Shown here: positions 36,593 through 48,793 of the stretch, piece by piece
Position numbering within the stretch: position 1 is the first letter of the stretch
Layout: each line of letters begins with the position of its first letter
Source: Mariannaea sp. PMI_226
Lineage: Eukaryota; Ascomycota; Sordariomycetes; Hypocreales; Nectriaceae
NCBI GenBank assembly: GCA_024336345.1
Contig: JANFOG010000003.1
Coordinates: 186,001-250,000 of the forward strand
Length of the DNA stretch: 64,000 nucleotides
Direction: 5' to 3'
Program-made: the position numbers and the translations under genes
Notes under the pieces: model-generated
What the model was told of the DNA's origin: nothing
Seen by the model: the letters and a program-made list of their open reading frames with translations, nothing else
The model's database searches: none

Positions 36593-38088
36593 ACATCTGT
36601 GGATCCTTGGAAAGAATTGAATTCATATCGGTTTCACACTTGTGATGCCTTGTATATCATATCACATCACATTCTTTGTATATTATCCATTGGATTTACT
36701 TCACTGCGGCATGGTCAAACTTTTGATATTGGGCATGGCCTCCGTCTAGCAGGGGCTTTATTATATGGGAAGAGAGAGGAGGGGGAAAAAAGAAAAGGAA
36801 AGGTGAAGCAAATTGGTGGGACTCCGACATTCATCGCCATGACCGTTATGTAATTTGGGTTGGGAATAGGACGGAGGCGGGTGAAGGGAGAATTTGGGGG
36901 GGAACTTGTCGGTCGATTGCGCAGGCGTTTCTCGGGGACATGCACATTCTTTATCGGCGCTTCACGGTTGGTCTGGGCGAGCATGGCTTTCTTGCAAGGG
37001 GGATGGGCAATGTTTTTTGTTTCTTTTCTCTTTTTTTGCCTCATTGTTGAGCGTCACGATTGGATTACACACATACACTATTTTTTAGATTTGCAGCCCA
37101 TTATAAACATCATGGCCGCTACCAATATTTGTAGTTGTAATAGAAGAAGATCAACAAACATTTTGCAAAGGCTTTTTATATGGATTTGATGCCCGTTGAC
37201 CAGCTAGTCGGTTCGTCTTGTGTCGGCTAACAAGTGATGTGCGTGATGTATCTCTGTGAATACCCAATCTCTAGGTTTCCTAAGGTACCGTTATGAACAA
37301 CTCCATTTTTTATCCCTGATCACATCTGCAAATTCAATTGTCTCTCTCCAACGAGTGATTCAAGCAACGCAATGATGAGGGCAAAACAAAGTCAAGTAGA
37401 TAGGGAGTTGTATTTTTTTCTTTCTTTCTGTCTCTTCCGCTCTTCCTCTTTCTTCTTCTGGCATGAACATGAAGTAATCTACTCGGTCTCTGGCATGAGG
37501 ATGAAAGCGCCCATTTCGATTTGAATAGGGTTTTTTTTCTTGTCATAGCCAAGCACCACATAGCCTGTTTTGTAGCCTACAACCCTCAGCCATTTCGTAA
37601 TTGATATTTCCTCTGTCCCCCTCCCTTCCATCCACTCCAGTTTAAAATAAAAGGATACAAATGAGAAGACGTCATGTCCCGCCATCCCGGGTAAAAGTTC
37701 AGATCAGGTTTCATCTCCTTATGCTGACACACACACCTCGTTGTAATTAATTTTTTTTGCGTCTCGTTTCATTTCGATGGCCAGCGAAGAATTTTTTTCA
37801 TCCATCTCGCAATTCCCGGGGAAGAAAAAAGAAAAAGGGGCAATAAAAGAGAATAGAAAAACGAAGAAAACAACAATAGAAAATCCATCTTCCACATGAA
37901 CATAGAAACCACCAAATCTGGGTTTGATTTCCTTCTTTCGCGTCTCCCAATTCGTCATCAGATGATATGAGTACATGGTTTTTACACGGGGCTCAGTGAG
38001 CCACGCTAAAAAATGGAAAGATTAGTCATTTGAAGGCGGGAAAGTTGATACCTCGTTGATATCTCCCTTTGCCTGCTGACTGGGCCAT
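36593..38088. other. Intergenic, convergent 3' ends of SEC2 and PMT1
   Basis: Mostly A/T-rich 3'UTR-like sequence with poly-purine and poly-pyrimidine runs (for example 36770-36800 and 37410-37460). No coding frame with recognisable features. Confidence 0.55.
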
Positions 38089-41000
38089 CTACAGCTCTTC
38101 GTGGACAGCAGCCTCTTCCTTCTCAACCGAAGGCTTGGGCTTCTCCTCGACCTCATTCTCTTCGATGGAGGTGGCGTCCTTCAATTCACTAGCAGGCTTA
38201 GGCTTGGATTCCTCGGCCTCCTTCTCGCCATCTTTGCTGGCCTCAGGGGGAGCGGCAGCCTCGTTCTGGGCCTTGTCATTGACAGTCTCGCTGTTGGCGC
38301 CCTCCACGTCGGGGTGAGGAGGAGCAACACCGATGAGCTCCTCCTCGACCCAGCCACCCTCAGGGGCCTCCATCTCGTTGCCAGCTTCGTCCACAACGCG
38401 CACCTTGGTCTCGTACTTGGTCTTGAAGTCGACCTTACCCTCTAGAGCCTTGACCTGCTCATCGTTGAGGAGGTTGCCATCCTGATCGCGGTACTCGACC
38501 TTCTCTTCTCTAGCAAGCACACGATGCTGTTGCTCGGCCTCAACAGGAGCTCCCGAGATATTCGCTTCCTCCTTTTGCTCAACAGGAACAGCAGGCTGTT
38601 CAGGAATCTTGGCAGCCGTTGTAGGAACGACGCTTTCGCTGACTGAGGGGACCTCAATGTTGGTGTACTGGTCATACTGCATACAAACATAGTTAGCTCC
38701 AAAGCTGTCCAGGTTGATGCTGTGGATGCATACGTGGCGGCAAACTCGAATCAAGGCAAGAAATGCCGTGCCCGAATTTCATCATCCACGGAGGGGCATC
38801 CTTCTCTGTGGAATAGTCTCGGAAACACTTACGTTGTCGAAGAAGGTGTTGCAGTCAAAGTCCCAAGTGTCGAAGAGCTTCACTCGCTTGCATTCAGCCC
38901 TGGTCCAGGGGCTGCCATAGGCGAGAGGAGCGTAGAGGGTAAATACAGCTGCGGAAAGGACGAGGAAGGAAACCGTGGCGATGCGGTTGATGATGGGGTT
39001 CTCACGAACACCGATACCCGGGACGCGCGCGGTGGCATAGTCAAATATCTGGCAGAGAGCAATAATGGCGAAGTACAGAGCGGGGAAGTAGTGGTGAAGG
39101 AAGAGCTGACGCTTCATCAGGTAGAAGGGGAAGTAGTGCAGAGCCCAACCAAGAATGTACGTGCCAATCTCATAGTCGAATCGCTTGAAGGTAGGGTTAG
39201 CGTAGTCGGCACAGCTTCGCTGCCATCGGAGGACCGCAACACCCTTGAACAAGACCCAGATAGCAATGCCGATGGTGGTAGACCACCAAATGACGGGGTT
39301 ACCAATGAGGTAAACCTGGGTGTGATGTCGGCCCCAGAAGTTGATACCACGGCGCAGAATGGGCCAAGACTCAGGGCGAGAATCCCAGGCGTGCGAGTCC
39401 GTCAGGCCGGCGTTGGTGGTCCACATGACCTTGTTGAGCTCGAGGAACTTGCCAAAGAAACCAGGGTTGCGGTAGTTGACCTTCTCAACACCCTCTCCAA
39501 GCATAGGATGTTCGTTGTGTTCAATGTACCAGATGCTGTTAGGCACAGTACCGCCACGGGCGCAAGTAACCTCCTGCTGCTCCGAAGCCCAATCCGGCAG
39601 CTTAACCTTGTGAGAGAAGAGGGCACAGCCAGTCATGAGATGGACAAGGCGGAACTTGGTCTCAATGGTTCGGACGCGCTTCTTGGCGATGGCACCGTGG
39701 GACTGTCTCCCCACAATCTCAATACGGAAGAAGTCGTTGGCATCACCCTCAAAGCCCTCGTAACCGTATGCGGAGACTTCGTTCTGCCACTCAGCCTCAG
39801 TAATCGGGGGTCGGACATCATGAGAGTGAAGTCGGCGGTGGGTAGGGCGGTGGTAAAGCCTGATGACACTGCCATGCTGGAGATACTCCGGCTCGGGCAG
39901 GGCATCCCAAGCAGTGGTGCCGTTGATAGGCTGGCCATCGATGCCAAGGGGCTGAGTCTGGTTCTCCAGCAGCCAGACGTTGTTTTCGTCCTTGTGAGGA
40001 TAGAGGGTGATTTGCTGCTGCTTACTACCGGTAGGATACATAAGAGCGTGAGAGTGAAGATAACCACCACGGGTGTTGAGATGGCGAATGCTCACACGGC
40101 TTCCCATCAGGACATCAGCAGGTACATCTTGCATCCCCTTGTTGTTGAGGGTAGCCTGAAACTCAGAGCTCATGAATCCATCCCCGTCACCAGGGTTTCC
40201 AAGAATGGCGAAGTGAATAGCGAACATAGCCATATAGAAAGTAGCGGGAATGACAATAAGAGCGAAGGTGCGAGCGAAGAAGTGCTTGAACCAAAGACGC
40301 TATGAATCTTAGTTAGACGATAGAATTCAACTGGAGGGCTAGCAAAAGGAAACTCACCATGGAAACGTTCTTGTTGTCACCGAGCAGAACCCAGAGCTGA
40401 ACAAGAGTCAAGGAACCAACCCAGGCGATGGTGAAGAGACCGACCCACTTGATGCTGAAAGTAACACCAAGGCCGAGACCAGAGAGAATGAGCCAGAACC
40501 ACCATGTAAGCGAAAAGGCCTTCTCAGGGCCGAGCTCATGCTGGTTGGTGAAGCAGGAGAAGGCGAGGGCGGTGAAAGCAGTTGCCAGAACGAGGGGCGA
40601 ATCGAGAAGGATCAGACGAGCCTGTGTCAACAAACCGTTTTCTATAGAGAGGAGTCAGCGAAATTTCCTCAGGGAAGCAATTGATGCTTCGCGAAGGCGA
40701 ATTGGACAAACTTACCAAAGATGATAAGGCCAGCACCCATAAAGGCGGTCATGGTCCGGCAACCGACAGCCTTGAGAGTGAAGAACATGGAAGGGACAAC
40801 AAGAACACCGCAGATGGCTGGGAAGAGGCGCATGGCGACATATGGGACACCAGGCTCGAGGTAGTCCTTGCCAATCTCCTTGAAGTCGAAGTTGCCATTG
40901 AAGCCCGCGAGCCATCCGACGAGGGCAAAGAGCATCTTGGCCAGAGGTGGGTGCACGTCCATGAAGAACTTGCCCTTGATGTACTTAGAGGCGAATCCTC

Positions 41001-41322
41001 CGAAGCTATTGGGAAAGAATGTTGTTAGCTTGCGTGTTCGACGACTCGACTTTTGTCGCATGAATTCGCGAAGGAAACTTACTGGACCTCATCGAAGACG
41101 ACGCTGGTAGGCTGGAAGATCTTGAAAACACGAACAACGGTCGCCACAACAATCAGGGCAAGGGCGATCCAGTAATCGGAGACGGGAAGGAGGAAGACAT
41201 CGTTATCTTCGACGCCTTCGGACTTGTATGAGGTAACCTTCTTCTTGCCAGACCTGGATTTGGGCCTACGGGATGAGGACCGTTGTCGTGGTTGTTGCGG
41301 TTGGATGGCAAGCTGGGAAGGT

Positions 41323-41358
<36 letters not shown>

Positions 41359-41402
41359 GCCCTGACAGGCGGTTGGGGGCTTTTGCCCCTAGAACGACCC
41401 AT
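38089..41402 (-). CDS. PMT1: Dolichyl-phosphate-mannose:protein O-mannosyltransferase, PMT1 family
   Basis: Five exons (41402-41083, 41005-40716, 40641-40358, 40299-38833, 38676-38089) give 982 residues. After a cytosolic N-terminus with Q12, a first membrane segment (YWIALALIVVATVV) leads to the luminal loop with the essential Asp104-Glu105 (VFDEVHFGGF) and MDVHPPLAK. Three MIR repeats follow at about 360-550 (GSRVSIRHLNTRGGYLHSH, RLHSHDVRPP, GCALFSHKVKLP), then the C-terminal membrane domain (WALHYFPFYLMKRQLFLHHY). The enzyme transfers mannose from Dol-P-Man to Ser/Thr in the ER lumen, normally as a PMT1-PMT2 heterodimer. The last exon adds a 195-residue acidic Glu/Lys-rich tail, longer than that of the yeast protein (817 residues). 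Each splice rebuilds a conserved block. Confidence 0.95.
41322..41357 (-). repeat. (CAG)10 + CAA microsatellite in PMT1
   Basis: On the + strand ten CTG units at 41328-41357 preceded by TTG TTG; on the coding strand this is a Q12 tract in the cytosolic N-terminus of PMT1. Confidence 0.95.
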
Positions 41403-43472
41403 GTTGAAGAAGAACTTGAGGAATTCGAGTCAACTCGCTGGGAGCTTTGGGCGGACTGGATAGGGCTGGATCGAAACGAAACAATCGAGGCGATCGGCGG
41501 GGTGAGGTCAAAGGAGGGTTTGTAGAGGAAGCTGATAAGCAATTAAACAGTCCTCATCGATTGACTCGATAGGAAGGCAAAAGTCGAAGATAAGAAGTAG
41601 AAAGAAAGGAATTAAAACGTCGAGAGGTCGGGACGCGGGAAAAAAAGGAGGTCGACCGTAGTAGCCAGCAAAGGCCTCCCGTGATGATGAGGGCGGAGGA
41701 TATGAAGTCTTGATTGAGGGAGAACCACTCGACCTTGGAGAGAGGATAAGAAAGAAAGAAAGTAAAAGATAGAAAAGCGACACTCGAGTCCGCAAGCAAA
41801 ATAGACAGAGGGAGAGAAAAGGAAGGCCGCTCAGGGGATCGCTGCACGAGGAACTGAACACGGGTGCGGCTGGGCGGCTGGGCTGGCTGGTGGCTTGTGG
41901 TAAATGTAGCTACAGTGGCCTTTTCGAAATCCAGGTCCTGCACGCAGCACACAGCTGAAGATGGTAAGTGAGCCCACCCCCTGGAAGACTATTTGCTTTG
42001 TCGCCCACTTTTAGGTACAGTACATTGGTCCCAGACAGAGGCGCACGCAGACGGACAGAGACAGTCAACGGCCAGGTACCTGGCCCGCCCACGAAGTACC
42101 CCAGCCTATCTGCCTACTATTCCTAGAAGAGGCTCCCAGCTACTCCACTGCAGAAAAATAAAAGTGTCTAGCTTTCGGTACCTGCGGTACCTGTCTGTTC
42201 CAAGTCCAGCCTGGTCCTGCTCCGCTAAAGAGGTACAGTACATACGCCGCAGGTAGGCACTTGGCTCCAACGACGACTTGATGAACCCGTTTTCGACAAC
42301 GATACTTGGCTGAGGGAGGTGAAGATGAAACAATTCGTATGCTCACCTTTTCACCAGCAGCGTCTCCTCTTCCTCATTTTCCCATTTTCTCTCATCTTTA
42401 TGAAGATATGCGTACATATATGTGTAAAAGTAACCACCCGCTGACTGCAAAGGCTTTCGGAAAGCTCGTGTCACAGAAAACTGATATTCCCATGTATTCC
42501 AAAAACAGACCATTCCGCCTCCCCCCAATGTTTCATCGGTTTGGGGATTGGAAACAAAATCGGAGACACAGTATCCTGATTGATGGACGTGTTAACTTTA
42601 CCAAACAGCCAAACTTCCAGGGGCCCACGCCGTTGCAGGCCCCCTCCTTATTGTCACTCTTTGGCCTTTGCCTTAACCCAACTAGTGCTACTTCAGCCGC
42701 AAGCCGCAACTTGGTTGTGGATCTCTGCACACGCCTGGCATGGAGGGAGCGGGAAAAGGGTGGTTCTCTACAGGATGCATCTGCAACTGCATCTGTACTG
42801 TAATTTATTCCCCATGTTACTTCGTATCCGTCTGACATGTGCTCGGCGAAACTTGTTGACCCGGCTTGCTGCTATGTACCATGAGAAGACGACCCCTCCC
42901 CTATTCTCTTATTGCATATAAGTAGTAAATCACAGCGCTTTTCAAGGTTCGACTCTCAAGCCAGGGCTATGATGAACATGTTGGAGTATTGAAACGCTCA
43001 TGTGCGATGTCAAGTATTTCGAATTGAAACACTGAATTTTGGTTCCCTTCTGGCTGGTCTCTGATACTAGATCAGTACATTTCTAAATGCCCGGCAGCCC
43101 TTTCCTCATGGTTCTGTGGCCCTCTGAAATGGAAAAAAAAGTGTCAGTACTCAACAAAGGATGTTAGAAGCCGAGAATGAATATAAATCGCCAGATCTAT
43201 AGTAAATTGACGTGTCGTCGCCAACCGATCAATTTACATGCATTCTTGTTTGCTTGGTCCAACGTATCCAGTGCTGCTGCTGCCTTGGTCTCTCCAATTT
43301 TGCTGACTGGCCGCGCACTGCGGGTAGTCCTGCGGCTCCAGGTCCCCGGATCAACAAATTTTCCGGCAAAGCTTCGCCTTAGCTTACTATCACGAAATTT
43401 CCCTGTCATGGCATGGTAGGTAACATTTCATATCCATTCGCGCCGCGTATTTCTCAACCCGACGTGTTAATC
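41403..43472. other. Intergenic, divergent promoter region of PMT1 and SF3A1
   Basis: No gene seen. A GGTACC-rich cluster lies at 42010-42260 (several GGTACCTG and GTACAGTACAT elements). The PMT1 leader is A/G-rich on this strand, hence pyrimidine-rich in the mRNA. An ATG at 43413 is in frame with SF3A1 but would add an uncharacteristic 20-residue extension. Confidence 0.55.
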
Positions 43473-45143
43473 ATGGCCGCCATCGCGACAAATGGCGATG
43501 CCGCCCTCGAAGAGCTCAAACCCCCTACTGGAGTCGTCCTCCCACCCCGCGAGATTCGTAATGTCCTCGAGAAAACGGCTGGTTACGTCGCGCGAAACGG
43601 CTTTGTCTTCGAGGATCGAATCCGCGAGAAAGAACGACAGAATCCAAAATTCAGCTTCCTAAACCCCAGCGACGCCTATCACCCTTACTACCAATGGCGC
43701 CTCGAAGAGATCAAAGCTGGTCGCGGTACTGCCATTGCCGCGGGCCGTGCTGCTGAAGCTCCTGCGCCTCCACCAAAACCTCAAGGTCCGCCTAAACCCG
43801 TCGACTTCCAGTTCTCTGCGCGCATGCCTCGGATCAACCAGAAGGATCTAGATGTTATTCGCCTTGCCGCGCTCTTTGTTGCCAAAAACGGACGTCAATT
43901 CATGACCCAGCTCGCCCAGCGCGAAGCCGCAAACCCTCAGTTCCAGTTCCTCATCCCCAACCACACCTTCCACAATTTCTTTCAGCACATTGTCGATCAG
44001 TATACACTCTTATTGAGAGCGAGCGGGCTTGGAGGCGAGGGAGGCAAGATTCAAGAGGAAAGAATGGCAGAGTTGGAGAAGAACTTGGAGGATAAGTTTG
44101 CCATCCTGACCCGAGCCAAGCAGAGAGCCGAGTACGCCAAGTATCAAGAGTCTGAACGACAGAAGAAGGAAGAGGAGGAAGAGAAAGAGAAGGTCGAATT
44201 TGCGCAGATTGATTGGGGCGACTTTGTGGTTGTTGAAACGATTGCATTCAATGACAACGATGATCAGACCAACCTCCCGCCTCCCACGAGCCTGTCCGAG
44301 CTGCAGTATGCTTCCCTTGAGGATCGAAATAAAGCCTCCATCAGCTCCAACTTGCGCATCGAGGAGGCTATGCCTGGTGAAGAGACCAATTACAACGCTT
44401 CACCTGCCGTACCCCAACCCTCATTTCCTCTCCCCGTCCATCCTGGGCTTGCGCCACAGCCCCAGTCCGTCTACCAACCTCAGATGTCACCTTCGGCCCA
44501 GGCTGTTCCCGCAGGCCCACAACAACCCCAAAGATCTGCCCAGGAGGAGGAAGAGGAGCGCCGAATTCAGGAGCGCATGGAGCAGCAGGCGCGAAAGCAG
44601 CAAGCACATACGGAAGCTCGTGGTGGTGGTGCTCCAATGAAGATCAGGGAAAATTATGTACCCCGTGCTGCTCAGAAGAACGCCAGCAAACAGGGTACAC
44701 AGATGGCATTGTGTCCCAACTGCAAGCAGCAGATTCCCATGAACGAGTTAGAGGCTCATATGCGAAGTACGCCCCCGCGGCCCCCTTCCCCATTCATTTG
44801 GTTGCGCAAGAAATACTAACTCATTTATACAGTCGAACTCCTGGATCCAAGCTGGAAAGAGCAAAAGGCCAAAGCGGACGCCCGCTACGCGACTACATCA
44901 CTGGCTCATGTTGATGTGGCCAACAATCTCAAGCGTCTTGCCAGCCAGCGGAGCGACGTGTTCGACCCTGTCACTGGTCAGGCCCTCTCGGAAGATGAAC
45001 TGGCCAGGAGAAAGAAGGCTGCTATCAATAGTTTTGACGGCAACCTAGATGGCAAAGCTCACCCCCAGGCTGCTCACATGCAGAGCGTCAACGTCGAGGA
45101 GCAGATTCGCGCGATCCACCAGAAGTTTGCGGATAAGAAGTGA
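43473..45143 (+). CDS. SF3A1: Splicing factor 3A subunit 1 (Prp21/SAP114)
   Basis: Exons 43473-44766 and 44833-45143 (66-nt intron) give 534 residues. Two SURP (SWAP) modules are clear: residues 29-73 (EIRNVLEKTAGYVARNG...FSFLNPSDAYHPYY) and 128-172 (DVIRLAALFVAKNGRQF...FQFLIPNHTFHNFF). A Glu/Lys-rich coiled stretch and IDWGDFVVVETI follow, then a CPNC-x11-H zinc-binding-like motif (CPNCKQQIPMNELEAHM). The C-terminus carries IELLDPSWKEQKAK, created across the splice, and FDPVTGQALSEDEL. In the U2 snRNP the SF3a heterotrimer helps bind the branch site; SURP2 contacts the SF3A3 (Prp9) subunit. No C-terminal ubiquitin-like domain is visible, as expected for many fungi and unlike human SF3A1. Start chosen at 43473; an in-frame ATG at 43413 is the alternative. 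Confidence 0.94.
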
Positions 45144-46702
45144 ACAAAAGGAGATTTCTAACTTGAAAGAAAGCAAAATGGCGTCAAAGTATCTCAGATC
45201 TGATGGATGAGAAGGACTGTCTTGCAGTTAACAAACTCCGCAGGTGGCCCTCAGTGCTGGAAAGAATCGGGGATGATTTCCCATAGGATTGAGGACGGTG
45301 CACCAGCAGGTCATCTTTTGGGTAGGAGGGTATCTGAAGATACTTTGGCCCGCTTAAGAGATTGTTAGGCGTTGGTTGGCTTGGCCCAAGGTGAGGCACA
45401 TCTGGCGTTTTGATTATTGAGTGAATTTCGGGGACTTATACGACTTGTTTCAGCTCCAATTCTCCGCAGCAAAAACCAAAGACCCGAAGCGCTTACAAGC
45501 AATTTGAGCAAGGATGGATATCCTCGTGTGTCTTGGGCGTCGCGGAGGCAGAGAACTACTTTGCTTATTGAGCGGCAAATTGAGGTGATATCGAAGAAGA
45601 CAGTAAACATATGGATTGAAGGAGAGAATAAGGAGAGAATGAACTCTACTTCAGGTGTTTTTGTATGGCTTACAGCTGCTGCAAATCCCTGGCTGTAGGA
45701 TGTTTTATTACAAAGCGAAATGGCTCAACAACCAGACCTTGCCACACCATGTGCTGTAAATTAGAATGCATAGCTGCTTTAGGGCCTGTATAATAAAATG
45801 CTTCTGTCTTTTGACATCAACACTCATGCAGCTATCTGTCTGCGTACGTATGGTGATGTAAGATGGGCTGGGTGTCCAGAGGGCTGGATGTAAGTGATAG
45901 TAGGGTTATATTGTGTTTTTTTTTGGGGGAGTTAGATATGACGTACCCGTTCCTTTTTAGGCAATTGTTTTGATTCACTTGCCAAGTGGCACGAGCGGCC
46001 TGCAATAGATTCCAAACAATATGGGCTGCAATATGTTGAATCTAGTGATAGATATCTGGAGATGTTATCCGACTTATCTGAAGTACAGAGGTACATAGGT
46101 CAGATATCTAGGTAAGGTACGTAATTCCAGGAAGTAGAACTCCGTAATGTACAAGGCTAAGTACCATGCAACTATTTTACATAGTATCATTCCTCTCTCC
46201 TCTTCTCCTTCCCCCACTTCTCTTTTTCTCCTCTCCACCTTTCTCTTCTTGGCGTTCCATCTATCTCGCTCTCTCTTTCTCTCCACATAAAGTAGCTACA
46301 ATTGCGGGTACTTGCTCTGAGCCGCTTAGATGACATGTTAGCCAAGTACCTCCTTGGCTAAACTAGGTACCTACCTTGCTTCTGGATATACGAAAGCCCA
46401 CCACCAAGAGGAGCCTCCCATCGTCTACTACGTACGTCCATCTGACCTCCGGTCCAACTTTTTCCCCTTCCTGTTCTCGTCTTGTCATCCCAAGCGCACA
46501 AGCTCGACTCAACGCCTCACTACTTACACCCGGCCTCATACGTTACCGGCTGAAAAGAACTTCTTCTCTTCTCTTTTTCTTTTCTCTCCAAAACACCGCA
46601 AAGCTGGCGTCCGAACAGACTCCCGGCCTCGGCGCCGGCACCGACTCCATCTCGCCCGAGTCCCCCAAGACGGCGAACCTCCACCGTCCCATCCTCCAGT
46701 CT
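45144..46702. other. Intergenic between SF3A1 and SNX3 (includes SNX3 promoter)
   Basis: No supportable gene. There is an almost pure pyrimidine tract at about 46190-46250 and TAGGTA/GGTACC motifs at 46107-46118 and 46365-46378. The last 150 bp are C-rich leader with splice-acceptor-like CCTCCAG just before the ATG. Confidence 0.55.
46190..46250 (+). promoter_or_regulatory. CT-rich promoter tract upstream of SNX3
   Basis: About 60 bp with almost no purines, roughly 450 bp upstream of the SNX3 start. CT-rich blocks near transcription starts are common in highly expressed filamentous-fungal genes; the role here is inferred. Confidence 0.4.
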
Positions 46703-47413
46703 ATGCCCGATACTCGTCAGCAGAGCTTCGATGAGATTTACGGTCCTCCTGAGAACTTTTTAGAGATTGAGGTAAGCTCGTTCTCTTTGGCGCCTCAATT
46801 CTCTCAAATTTGTTGCCCCCTCCTTGTCCCCTCCTCCCTCTTCACTTCTTCGGAATAGTGTCGCATGCGCACATTCATGGAACTCTGCTGCCATCCAGTC
46901 CTCGTTAAGAACCTTCATATGCCCGGCTAACACGCTTGGTTTTTCCTAGGTTCGAAACCCGCGAACTCACGGGATGGGCCGTTCCATGTACACTGATTAC
47001 GAGATCCTCTGTCGCACAAATATCCCCGCCTTCAAGCTCCGCCAGAGCAGTGTCCGCCGTCGCTACTCCGATTTTGAGTACTTCCGCGACATTCTCGAGC
47101 GCGAAAGTGCCCGCGTCACTATTCCCCCGCTGCCTGGCAAAGTCTTCACCAACCGCTTCAGCGACGACGTCATCGAGGGTCGCCGCGCGGGACTAGAAAA
47201 GTTCCTCAAGATTGTTGTTGGACACCCCCTGCTGCAGACTGGGAGCAAAGTTCTGGCCGCCTTTGTTCAGGGTAAGAAAAAATATGGCGCGGGGTTTATT
47301 TTCTCCCCCTCCTTAACGAGGGGAGCGCAATGCGCATTTGGCTCCCTTCTTGGCCCAGTAAACCGACTAACTCGCGTTCAATAGACCCCAACTGGGACCG
47401 TAATGCTTGGTGA
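46703..47413 (+). CDS. SNX3: Sorting nexin 3 (PX-domain retromer cargo adaptor, Grd19)
   Basis: Three exons (46703-46771, 46950-47271, 47385-47413) encode 139 residues. The N-terminus [19 protein letters not shown] is diagnostic of fungal Snx3. The PX domain fills the rest, with the PtdIns3P-binding [14 protein letters not shown] and [12 protein letters not shown] motifs, and the last exon supplies DPNWDRNAW. The protein binds PtdIns3P on endosomes and, with retromer, returns cargo to the Golgi. Introns are 178 and 113 nt. A longer upstream frame is open to about 46376 but its protein looks like leader sequence, so the ATG at 46703 is preferred; an upstream non-coding or coding exon cannot be excluded. 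Confidence 0.94.
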
Positions 47414-48793
47414 CCGAGCTGCAAGATCTTCTCCATGCCACCTCCCACTGCTTCGCCAATTATCGTCCCTCCTCGAGCACCCCGAAAGCTCCGCAAACGC
47501 CGGCATCCCATGGGCCAACGATGTACTCCCCTTGACCATCTTTGCACGACAGCATGACCGATGCTACAGGATATAGGCAACCAGGTTCATAAGAATACTA
47601 GGGGGAATCTAGGCAACAAGTAAAAGGAGAAGCGATGTTATGCACTGGAGGGAGACTTCCTTTTCCCTTCAACGCATATTTCACCTTCTCCTTCATCTTG
47701 CAGATATCCCGAGCGGTCTTTCTTCCTTTTTTCCCCCCTCAGCTTTTTTTTTTCTCTTCGCTCAAGTCCGCCAAATCCGCCATCTTCCTCGTATCGTATG
47801 ATTTATGGCAAGGAGTAGGAAGGAATCGGTGTCTCCGGCAATATCGAAAATAATCCAATCTTTCTTGTTTTCGCTCCCCAAAATCGTGGGAGAAGGAGGA
47901 GGCGTTGTGGGCTCTCAATTTTTTTTTTCTGCTTCATCTTCTTGTGTATGCTCGTTATGACTATGTCTCATGAGAAAAAAAAAATCACTGCCATTCATTT
48001 TCATTGCTGTTCTCACAGAGTTATAGGGAAGAAAGAAAAAAATCTGCTCCCTAAAATGCAGAGCGAATGTGAAAGCGGGATATTTTAGTTTGATCAAAAT
48101 TGTTCTCGGAAGCTCCAAGAGCTTCGAGTCTTTTAATAGTTTTGCTATGAATGAATATCCTTTCATGGGTAATTGGTCATGTGAAGTTGTATATATAGTC
48201 ATCATGCCGAGAGAAGAGTGTCACCCCCCTCCCCCCTATAGTACAACGTACAGCATGAAAAAATAAAGCCATGCTGCGTTCATCCTAATTATACATGTAC
48301 ATGTGTGTAGAGTTTGTTGTATGCGTCCAATCGTTCTCCTCGTCTAAGGTAAGGTATAGACAGACAAGCCTGTCCGCCAACTCAGCTAGCTAGCCGAAAA
48401 ACGCCGCGAAGAATTCGAACCTTTCAACCCATCTTTTTTGCGTCCCTCTAACTTACATTTTGAACCTCTTGTGGCCTCCAGTGCATAACCTGGAAATTTC
48501 TTTTTTCTTCGTTGTAGCTTTAGTTTTGTTCCCTAACCGAAAGGGAAAGGGCGTCTTGGGGTGAATAGAATGGGTGGGGTGGTGTTGGGTTGATTATTGT
48601 ACATGGGGATCATAATGATTTTTTCTGACTCATGAGGCGTGAATGCCAATCGCCCCCCTGGAATGATAGTGTTACAGTGCTCGATGCTGATATTTGTGAT
48701 TCAAAAAAGGGGGTCATTGTGAGGTCGTCGTCGTGCTGATATTCAAAGTCCGCTTGGGACTATTCGAAACTGCCTTTTGCCGAATTGGGTGTT
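47414..48793. other. Intergenic, convergent 3' ends of SNX3 and the RIM2-type carrier
   Basis: T-rich 3'UTR-like sequence, ATGTACATGT-type alternating purine/pyrimidine near 48290, and no protein-like reading frame. Confidence 0.55.

Noticed and set aside
38722..40305. 527-codon open frame on the + strand
   Set aside because: It is fully antisense to the PMT1 exons, whose protein is clearly conserved; the frame is a by-product of PMT1 codon usage.
42940..42965. GGTTCGACTC resembling a tRNA T-arm
   Set aside because: Flanking bases do not pair and no acceptor or anticodon arm can be formed.
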